64,000 nucleotides of DNA from Anaerolineales bacterium. Lineage in GTDB: Bacteria > Chloroflexota > Anaerolineae > 4572-78 > J111. Under the pieces are notes generated by a model that was given only the letters and a program-made list of their open reading frames with translations, had not been told where the DNA came from and did not search any database. This document shows positions 58,916 through 64,000 of the stretch, piece after piece; position 1 is the first letter of the stretch; each line of letters starts with the position of its first letter. The DNA lies in NCBI GenBank assembly GCA_015075185.1, contig JABTUW010000001.1, forward strand, positions 2,046,001-2,110,000, in the 5' to 3' direction. The position numbers and the translations under genes were made by a program.

Positions 58916-60208
58916 TCAATTTACAGATTTTCCTGCGCTGGAGTTTGACCCCAGCGCCTGCAAAATTCCCCCTCGCCCGACTAGCCCCACCAGCCGGCCT
59001 TCACTATCCACCACCGGCAGCCGTTTAATTTTGTGCTCCAGCAGCAAGCGGAGCGCTTCCAGCAGCGAGGTTTCCGGCGTTGCCGTAACTACCTGGCCGG
59101 TCATGACCTCGGCGGCGGTGCGCTGGCTCAACTGGAAGGACTCGACCTGTCCCAGGGGCAGGCGGCGTGTGAGCGATTGGATGATCCCACCGCGTTCCTC
59201 ACGCGTAGCTCGTTTGATCAAATCGCCGTCGGTAATAATCCCCACGACCCGCCGCTGCTCGTCAATTACGACAATACGTCGGTGGGCATGACTGACCAGT
59301 AAATTCACGATTTCGACAAGGGAGGCATTAATTCTGACCGTAGGCACGTTGGTCATCATCACATCTCCGACCCGGATGTGTTGGCCCGGCGGTGGGCTTT
59401 TACGCGGCGACTCGGCCACAGGTGGCTCCGCCAGTGCTCGCAGCACGTCCACCCGGCTGACCATGCCTACTAATTTCCTCTGGGCGTCAACCACCGGCAG
59501 CCGCTTGATATTGTGTTCCACCATCACATTGACTGCTTGAGCAATGGTCGTGTCATCCGTCACTGTAACCGGGTTGGGCGTCATGCACTCGCCCACCGTT
59601 TGGCCGGACTGGCGCAAATGGTGCAACTCCTGCGCTGTTTCAGCCTCATTTAACTCCTTTTGGGCGCTGACGGCTAACAAGTCAGCCCTGTCCAGCAGAT
59701 CGCCATCGGTCAAAATGCCGATGACCCGCCCCTCTTGATCTACCACCGGCAGGGCGCGGTAGACCTTATCCAGCAGCAGTTCCACTGCCTCGGCCAAAGG
59801 CGTGTCCGCCTGCACCCTGTATACCTCTCGGCTCATTACATCCCGTACCGGCGCTTCCGCCGGAAGTTCCCGCAAGCGGCGGTGGCTGTAAGTGACGACC
59901 TCAACCTCATGGACAGTAATCAGTCCCTCAACGACCATCTCCTTTAAACGAGGCATCACCCGCTCGACGCGGGCCGGGTTATCCACCCACTCGATGATGA
60001 GTGGCAGGTCCGCCGACAGGTCCACCAGGCTGGCGGTGTGGATGCGGCTGTGCGCGCCAAAACCGGACAGGGCGCGGGTCACGGTCGCTCCGGCGCAGTC
60101 CTCTTTCTTTAACATCTCCAAAATGGCCGCGTACAAGGGTTTGCGCTGCCACTTGTCGCTTTCGCCGACATAAATGGTCACTTTTTTGGCCAGACCGACG
60201 ATCTCCAT
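58916..60208 (-). CDS. DUF190 (PII-like) plus four CBS-motif protein, CrcB-linked
   Basis: 430 residues. The N-terminal 100 residues (VTIYVGESDKWQRKPLYAAILEMLKKEDCAGATVTRALSGFGAH) are the DUF190 family, structural relatives of PII signal proteins that often sit beside crcB. Four CBS motifs follow: VRDVMSREVYRVQADTPL, VGECMTPNPVTVTDDTTI, VGDVMMTNVPTVRINASL and AAEVMTGQVVTATPETSL. These usually bind adenosine nucleotides. The ATG overlaps the crcB stop by 1 base (TAATG), with GAAGGAGGATC upstream. It probably tunes or senses state for the fluoride channel; no direct evidence. Confidence 0.9.
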   Translation of the reverse strand: MEIVGLAKKVTIYVGESDKWQRKPLYAAILEMLKKEDCAGATVTRALSGFGAHSRIHTASLVDLSADLPLIIEWVDNPARVERVMPRLKEMVVEGLITVHEVEVVTYSHRRLRELPAEAPVRDVMSREVYRVQADTPLAEAVELLLDKVYRALPVVDQEGRVIGILTDGDLLDRADLLAVSAQKELNEAETAQELHHLRQSGQTVGECMTPNPVTVTDDTTIAQAVNVMVEHNIKRLPVVDAQRKLVGMVSRVDVLRALAEPPVAESPRKSPPPGQHIRVGDVMMTNVPTVRINASLVEIVNLLVSHAHRRIVVIDEQRRVVGIITDGDLIKRATREERGGIIQSLTRRLPLGQVESFQLSQRTAAEVMTGQVVTATPETSLLEALRLLLEHKIKRLPVVDSEGRLVGLVGRGGILQALGSNSSAGKSVN

Positions 60209-60594
60209 TATGATCCTCCTTCAATTAATCGAGCCAGCACAACGCCGAGAAAGACGCCAAGCATACCCAGCCCGGTGTTGCCCAAAAAATACAGCACAGC
60301 CGGCCACCACTGCCCCTGCTCCACTAGCCGCAGCGTCTCGTAGCTGAATGACGAAAAGGTAGTATAACCGCCCAAAAAGCCAACCGCCACGAACAGCCGC
60401 ATTTCCGGCGGCAGAGCCAGCCGCCCGGTAGTTAACGTCAGAAACAAGCCGATCACCAGACTGCCGCTGACATTGATCAGCAGCGTGCCGTAGGGATAGT
60501 CGGCCCCCCAGTGATTGGCGGCCCATTGTTGCAGCAAGTAGCGGGTATTGGCCCCAATGAAGCCACCCAGGCCAATCCAGAGATATTGTAACAT
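60208..60594 (-). CDS. crcB: CrcB fluoride channel (Fluc)
   Basis: 128 residues with four transmembrane helices. LWIGLGGFIGANTRYLLQQW (conserved GGxxGAxxRY), GTLLINVSGSLVIGLFLTL (the NxxGxxxxG pore motif), LFVAVGFLGGYTTFSSFSYET (the GGYTTFSSF fluoride-pore Phe region) and LGMLGVFLGVVLARL are present. It exports fluoride. GAGGATAATGG precedes the ATG. It lies downstream of a fluoride riboswitch-controlled promoter. Only one crcB-type gene is present. Confidence 0.96.
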   Translation of the reverse strand: MLQYLWIGLGGFIGANTRYLLQQWAANHWGADYPYGTLLINVSGSLVIGLFLTLTTGRLALPPEMRLFVAVGFLGGYTTFSSFSYETLRLVEQGQWWPAVLYFLGNTGLGMLGVFLGVVLARLIEGGS

Positions 60595-60620
60595 CCATTA
60601 TCCTCAAATTGAGTATAAGT

Positions 60621-61196
60621 TTACTCAGACGGAGTAATTCTACTTTTAAGGCGCAGGAGGTTCTTGAAGCGGTTGATGAAGCCGGTATTATTGGCTGAGA
60701 CCCGCTCAAGTTGGTTGTCGTCTTCAACAGCAGCCAGGCGCTCCCGGCAGGCGGCTAAATCCGCTCGCAACTGCTCCACTTCTTCTTTGAAAGCATCCCG
60801 CTCCGGGCGGAGGCGGTGGACTACTCCTTCCAGGCCAGTCACGCTATTGCGCAGGGCGCCCATGCGCATTTCCAAAGTCTGGTTGTCGCGCATAAAGCTA
60901 AAGGTGCGAAACTTCATCACCGCCAGCTCCGAGGCCATCTGGTTAAGCTGCTGGGCCAGGTGGGCCCGGGTCTCATCGTCGGCTTCGATCAACTGTTGAC
61001 CCTGGGCATAACCCAGCCCCAGCGTGAGCAAGATCCGCAGCCCTTCCTCGGCTTCCCAACCGTTGTGCTCGATGACGGCCTGAATTTCATCGTAGGTTTC
61101 CTTGAGCACTTTTATTTCCAATTTGACTTTCTCCGCGCCGGCAAAAAATTGCTGTTCAAACTCGGCGCTGCTCGATTTCATAATATCGTCGGTCAT
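60621..61196 (-). CDS. Coiled-coil protein of unknown function
   Basis: 191 residues, almost entirely helical; heptad-like runs from EKVKLEIKVLKETYDEIQAVIE to the end, including HRLRPERDAFKEEVEQLRADLAACRERLAAVEDD. The first 50 residues hold a short globular-looking section with GWEAEEGLRILLTLGLGYAQGQQLIE. No family recognised. Its ATG is 3 bp after the stop of the phosphatase gene, so it is part of the fluoride-regulated transcript. Confidence 0.7.
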   Translation of the reverse strand: MTDDIMKSSSAEFEQQFFAGAEKVKLEIKVLKETYDEIQAVIEHNGWEAEEGLRILLTLGLGYAQGQQLIEADDETRAHLAQQLNQMASELAVMKFRTFSFMRDNQTLEMRMGALRNSVTGLEGVVHRLRPERDAFKEEVEQLRADLAACRERLAAVEDDNQLERVSANNTGFINRFKNLLRLKSRITPSE

Positions 61197-61198
61197 CG

Positions 61199-61822
61199 CT
61201 ACCCGGATAAAGTTTTCAGGTGACCGGTATCGTTGGCCGCTACCAGCGTCGCTCGCCCCTGATCCAGCTCAAAGATAGTCAGTGAAGCCGTATCAACCCG
61301 AAAGTTGCTGAAGTGGCCGTTGTGGATACCTAATAAAGTACACAAGAATACCTGGCAAACCACCTGATGAGAAACTAGCACAACTTGCCCATCGGGATAA
61401 AGCTCTGTCACCCGGTGGGCTAATTCGGTCAGGCGGCTGCGCACGTCGTCCAGCGACTCGCCCTGCGGGAAGCGGACGATATGCGGCACGTTCAGCCAGG
61501 CCCGGTAAAATTCCTGAAATTTGGCCTCCGCCTCTGCGGGACTGAGGCCGGTGAACTCGCCGTAATCAATGTCTACCAACTTGCCCTCCGGTTGCACGGT
61601 GAGATTCACGCTGCGGGCAATGACTTCGGCAGTTTGCCTGGCTCGCTGTAAGGGACTGGACAGGACCGCCGCCGGGTGGAACTCGGCGGCAATGCGCCGT
61701 CCGACAGCGTCAGCCTGCTGCAAGCCGGTTTCATCCAAAGTCAGGTCGGCCCGCCCCCGAAAATGCAGATCTTTGTTCCATGCTGTCTGGCCGTGACGGA
61801 CAATCAACAAAGTTGTGGTCAT
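61199..61822 (-). CDS. Histidine phosphatase family protein
   Basis: 207 residues from the ATG at MTTTLLIVRHGQTAWN; an ATG 8 codons earlier is less likely. The LIVRHGQTAWNKDLHFRGRADLTLDETG phosphohistidine loop, LSSPLQRARQTAEVI, EGKLVDIDYGEFTG and VVLVSHQVVCQVFL match the phosphoglycerate-mutase/phosphatase branch. Possible substrates are phosphoglycerate-like, alpha-ribazole or sugar phosphates. AAGGAGATAAAA lies upstream. It is the first gene after the fluoride riboswitch terminator, so it is presumably induced by fluoride. Confidence 0.92.
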   Translation of the reverse strand: MTTTLLIVRHGQTAWNKDLHFRGRADLTLDETGLQQADAVGRRIAAEFHPAAVLSSPLQRARQTAEVIARSVNLTVQPEGKLVDIDYGEFTGLSPAEAEAKFQEFYRAWLNVPHIVRFPQGESLDDVRSRLTELAHRVTELYPDGQVVLVSHQVVCQVFLCTLLGIHNGHFSNFRVDTASLTIFELDQGRATLVAANDTGHLKTLSG

Positions 61823-61910
61823 AAAAGTTTTATCTCCTTGTCTCATTTAAGTAACTGCCGGTTTTCCCGTAGCGGTTAAGGCGAAGTGGCAGTCAAACTT
61901 TAATGCCGAA

Positions 61911-61948
61911 TAAAAAAACTCCTACCAGGAACTTTATCTGGCAGGAGC
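61911..61948 (-). terminator. Intrinsic terminator of the fluoride riboswitch
   Basis: On the minus strand GCTCCTGCCAG pairs with CTGGTAGGAG (one G-T) and runs into TTTTTTTA. It lies between the aptamer and the first gene, as expected for transcriptional control. Confidence 0.87.
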
Positions 61949-61989
61949 TTTTATGTGTTGTTTGACCCTGCCTGTGACTACTCACTTGA

Positions 61990-62037
61990 GCAGGAGTCAT
62001 TAGCCTTGATAGGCGGTTTAGGTGGACTCCATCACCG
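61990..62037 (-). promoter_or_regulatory. Fluoride riboswitch (crcB motif) aptamer
   Basis: Minus-strand sequence GGTGATGGAGTCCACC, TAAACCGCC, then AAGGCTAATGACTCCTGC matches the crcB-motif consensus. P1 is GGTG (62036-62033) with CACC (62024-62021); P3 is GCCT with AGGC; the pseudoknot is GGAGTC (62030-62025) with GACTCC (61998-61993). The crystal form from Thermotoga petrophila has the same order of parts. It lies ahead of a terminator and the operon containing crcB, which fits a fluoride-on switch. Confidence 0.93.
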
Positions 62038-62080
62038 TTTGAGACGTTTGCATAACCTCGAAGAATACTGCTTGAGTGAT

Positions 62081-62109
62081 ATGATACCCATAGCTTGGGT
62101 GATTGTCAA
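62081..62109 (-). promoter_or_regulatory. Promoter of the fluoride operon
   Basis: Minus strand TTGACA (62109-62104) and TATCAT (62086-62081) separated by 17 bp. The start would fall about 35 bases before the aptamer. Confidence 0.7.
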
Positions 62110-62191
62110 AAGATCATATTGCGGCAGTAGCTCGTTAGCTGGCTGTAAGTTTTGAGCACTATCCCATAATTTAGTCGCAAAATAAAAGGGA

Positions 62192-62220
62192 TTGACTTTA
62201 CGCCCTTTTTGTAATATTAT
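62192..62220 (+). promoter_or_regulatory. Promoter of the BchE-like gene
   Basis: TTGACT (62192-62197) and TATTAT (62215-62220), spacer 17 bp. Confidence 0.6.
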
Positions 62221-62236
62221 TTCAGAATATTCTGAA
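62221..62236. promoter_or_regulatory. Perfect 16-bp palindrome TTCAGAATATTCTGAA, probable operator
   Basis: TTCAGAAT followed by ATTCTGAA, a perfect palindrome directly after the -10 box and over the expected start point. A dimeric repressor would shut off the BchE-like gene; the regulator is unknown. Confidence 0.65.
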
Positions 62237-62271
62237 AATATAGTAGTAAAAATAAACTAAGGGGGGAAATC

Positions 62272-63768
62272 ATGCCACTCAGAATTGTTTTGCTAACCCC
62301 GGCCCGCCGTTTCATTGCTAACCGGTTTGGGTTGGGCTATCAATTACCGCTGGGACTGGTCTGCATCGGTGGGCCGTTAGTGGATACCGGGCACCAGGTC
62401 AAATTAATTGACAACGACTTATACGGCTGGCCCTCCCGCCGGCTTGTGGCTGAAATCGCTAAATTCAAGGCAGACTGCGTGCTGTTAGGCCACACTGGCT
62501 CCACCGCGGCGCATCCCACCTGCCTGGCTACGGCCCAGAGTTTGCGTTCGGCGCTGCCAGACCTGCGCATCGCTTACGGCGGGGTGTATCCCTCCTATGC
62601 TGCCGAGTCGACCCTACGGGAGTGTCCGGCTATTGACGTGGTGGTGCGGGGCGAAGCGGAACAAACGGTGGTGGAGTTGGCCGCAGCCTGGGAGCAGGGG
62701 ATGCCGCTGGATGAAGTAAATGGAATTACCTGGCGGGACGGAGAGGCCATCAAAACCAATCCGGCCCCCGCCCCGCTTCAAAATTTGGATGCCTATCGTC
62801 CTGGCTGGGAACTGGTTGATTGGCCGGGTTACACGCTCTTCGGCCTGGGCCGGTCTGCCGGAATCCAATTCAGCCGGGGCTGCCCTCTGACCTGTACCTT
62901 TTGCGGACAGTGGCTCTTTTGGAAAAAGTGGCGGCATCGCAGTCCGAAAAATTTTGTCGGGGAGTTGGTCACGCTGGCCAGGAAGTATGGGGTCAAGATT
63001 GTCTGGCTGGCGGATGAAAATTTTGCCGCCGACCGCCAAGTTGTGCATGAGGTCTTGAAGCTGCTGGTCGAGGCCGACCTGGGCTTGTCGTTGAATATCA
63101 ACATGACCGCCGCCGACGTGGTGCGCGACGCCGATCTGCTGCCTCTGTACAAGGCGGCCGGGGTTGATTACGTGGTCATGGGCGTTGAGTCGCTGGAGGA
63201 TGAGGTGGTAACTTCGGTGCGCAAAAATAACCCCTTCCAGGTTTCAAAACAGGCGGTGCGGCTGCTGCGGCAGAACAAAATTATCAGCTTGGTCAACCTG
63301 ATTTACGGCCTGGAAGATGAAAGTCTGGCAACAATACAAACCAAGTTAAAGAAGCTTTACGAACTGGACCCTGATATTCTCAACGCCGTCTACCTCACCC
63401 CTCATTTTTGGACAGCCACGGGTCGGGCGACCCGCCCTCAGACCATCATCCAGACCGACCAGACGCGTTGGACGTACCGCAACCAGGTGATTGATACCCC
63501 TCACCTGAGGCCGGGCCGCCTCTTCTGGAGTGTTAAGCTAACTGAAGCCCTATTTCATCTCCGGCCTAAAGCTCTGGCGCGCCTTTTTTGGGGCAGGGAT
63601 AGGAAGGTACGGCAAATTTTGCGTTCCTCATTGGCAGCCGGTTTCCGAGTAGTCCTGGCGGAGATGGGTGAATTTTATTTCTTGACTAAGTTTTCGCCCC
63701 AAGGGAGCTTTACGGCGTCTGAGGTTTTCGCTCAATCGAGGGTGATACCGCCAGGAGGTATAGGGTAA
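62272..63768 (+). CDS. Cobalamin-dependent radical SAM protein, BchE-like
   Basis: 498 residues. The N-terminal B12-binding-like Rossmann domain (MPLRIVLLTPARRF ... GHQVKLIDNDLYGWPSRRLVAEIAKFKADCVLLGHTG ... LRIAYGGVYPSYAAE) lacks a clear DxHxxG. The radical SAM core has the cluster motif FSRGCPLTCTFCGQWLFWKKW (CxxxCxxC), which is strikingly like BchE, the anaerobic Mg-protoporphyrin monomethyl ester cyclase (SRGCPFTCSFCSQWKFW). VKIVWLADENFAADRQ, LNINMTAADVVRDADLLPLYKAAGVDYVVMGVES and IISLVNLIYGLEDES also match BchE-like proteins. No other bacteriochlorophyll gene is nearby, so it may act on another substrate. GGGGGGAAATC precedes the ATG. Confidence 0.87.
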   Translation: MPLRIVLLTPARRFIANRFGLGYQLPLGLVCIGGPLVDTGHQVKLIDNDLYGWPSRRLVAEIAKFKADCVLLGHTGSTAAHPTCLATAQSLRSALPDLRIAYGGVYPSYAAESTLRECPAIDVVVRGEAEQTVVELAAAWEQGMPLDEVNGITWRDGEAIKTNPAPAPLQNLDAYRPGWELVDWPGYTLFGLGRSAGIQFSRGCPLTCTFCGQWLFWKKWRHRSPKNFVGELVTLARKYGVKIVWLADENFAADRQVVHEVLKLLVEADLGLSLNINMTAADVVRDADLLPLYKAAGVDYVVMGVESLEDEVVTSVRKNNPFQVSKQAVRLLRQNKIISLVNLIYGLEDESLATIQTKLKKLYELDPDILNAVYLTPHFWTATGRATRPQTIIQTDQTRWTYRNQVIDTPHLRPGRLFWSVKLTEALFHLRPKALARLFWGRDRKVRQILRSSLAAGFRVVLAEMGEFYFLTKFSPQGSFTASEVFAQSRVIPPGGIG

Positions 63769-63820
63769 GAAAATCACGTTGCTACTCGTCTTATTGTAAG
63801 ATAGGACAACGATCGGGAAT

Positions 63821-63848
63821 TTGACATCCAGCCTGATCTATCTATAAT
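63821..63848 (+). promoter_or_regulatory. Perfect consensus promoter ahead of trxA
   Basis: TTGACA (63821-63826) and TATAAT (63843-63848), spacer 16 bp; both boxes match the sigma-70 consensus at all six bases. Confidence 0.85.
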
Positions 63849-63850
63849 TA

Positions 63851-63883
63851 TTTACAGGATACCCCCGGAGGGTATCCTGTAAA
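63851..63883. promoter_or_regulatory. 13-bp perfect inverted repeat at the trxA start point
   Basis: TTTACAGGATACC (63851-63863) and GGTATCCTGTAAA (63871-63883) around CCCGGAG. It could be an operator or a 5' stem-loop of the transcript; without a T tract it is not a good terminator. Confidence 0.6.
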
Positions 63884-63933
63884 TTTACAAAACTATTTGG
63901 GCAATATATTTCAATCAAAGGAGCAATAACCCC

Positions 63934-64000
63934 ATGTCTAAACCTATTCATGTCTCTGACGCCGAATTCCAGGAGAAAGTTTTAAATTCAAAAACCCCGG
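63934..64000 (+). CDS. trxA: Thioredoxin (3' truncated by window edge)
   Basis: Only 22 codons are in the window: MSKPIHVSDAEFQEKVLNSK followed by TP, the standard N-terminal strand-helix of bacterial thioredoxin ahead of the expected DFWAxWCGPC active site, which lies outside. AAAGGAG is 10 bases ahead of the ATG. The consensus promoter and 13-bp inverted repeat upstream suggest strong, possibly controlled expression. Confidence 0.75.
   Translation, partial: MSKPIHVSDAEFQEKVLNSKTP

Noticed and set aside
60595..60720. Fluoride riboswitch directly upstream of crcB
   Set aside because: No GATGG/ATGACTCC pair there; the switch is instead upstream of the whole operon at 61990-62037.
61955..62155. 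66-codon frame on the + strand
   Set aside because: It lies antisense to the fluoride aptamer and promoter and has no family features or ribosome site.
1..64000. tRNA genes, rRNA, CRISPR arrays, transposases and phage genes
   Set aside because: No GTTCRANYC tRNA cores, spaced identical repeats, or DDE/recombinase frames were recognised; the repeats seen are palindromic and unit-variable.

Overview
The window looks like chromosome of a bacterium of the Chloroflexota (probably an Anaerolineae-type lineage). This placement is an inference. It rests on the mix of a very large SARP/BTAD-AAA-TPR regulator, FmdB-type zinc ribbons, CoA-pyrophosphatase/FtsK/glycosyltransferase neighbourhoods, two LSAC lipoproteins, a BchE-like cyclase, and a remarkable load of intergenic palindromes built from short near-repeats. 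I see no rRNA, tRNA, CRISPR array, prophage, transposase or plasmid functions.

Region 1 (1-18489, all genes on +). A 5'-truncated SARP-type regulator and an FmdB zinc ribbon are followed by a long colinear cluster. It holds an amidohydrolase, then homologues of four members of the Nit1C (nitrilase-1) cluster: a NitB/Sll0783-like protein, a NitD-like radical SAM enzyme, a NitE-like acetyltransferase and a NitG-like PurM-fold protein. The nitrilase itself is absent. Next come a CoA-disulfide-reductase-like flavoprotein, a small unknown, an OsmC protein, a DUF1116 (AllG/YlbE-like) protein, an unrecognised 214-residue protein and FdrA (AllF-like). The cluster ends with a second FmdB, an MSMEG_0565-type glycosyltransferase (another Nit1C-associated family), a phosphosulfolactate-synthase-like enzyme and a metallo-beta-lactamase hydrolase. 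This is the best candidate for an undescribed pathway: a nitrilase-less Nit1C set combined with a carbamoyltransferase-like FdrA/DUF1116 module.

Region 2 (18486-26241, -) is housekeeping-like: a membrane-anchored unknown, GalT-like transferase, CoA pyrophosphatase, PAP2 phosphatase, MobA-like nucleotidyltransferase, SDR epimerase, O-methyltransferase, quinone oxidoreductase and a small unknown. Region 3 (26655-32190, +) has a WYL regulator, an epoxide hydrolase and a compact DNA-repair cassette of two AlkZ-like glycosylases overlapping MutM. Region 4 (32237-40567) has a NUDIX hydrolase, FtsK, aldehyde dehydrogenase, a MarR/Rieske divergent pair with clear promoters and operator, and an aldehyde:ferredoxin oxidoreductase with a MoaD/ThiS-like partner.

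Region 5 (40835-46638, +) is a PotABC polyamine-type ABC transporter with two tandem PotD-like lipoproteins. Region 6 (46751-57071) mixes a ParB-fold protein, DUF937, FRG-domain protein, agmatinase-like enzyme, a class III aminotransferase, an amidase, two glycosyltransferases, TsaC and a HAD phosphatase. Region 7 (57146-62109, -) has ilvD and a fluoride-controlled operon: promoter, fluoride riboswitch with intrinsic terminator, histidine phosphatase, coiled-coil protein, CrcB fluoride channel and a DUF190-CBS protein. Region 8 (62192-64000, +) has a BchE-like cobalamin radical SAM gene behind a promoter plus perfect palindrome, and the start of thioredoxin behind a perfect consensus promoter.

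Across the window, intergenic palindromic repeats of many families repeatedly run into gene ends and supply start codons, stop codons and short terminal peptides.
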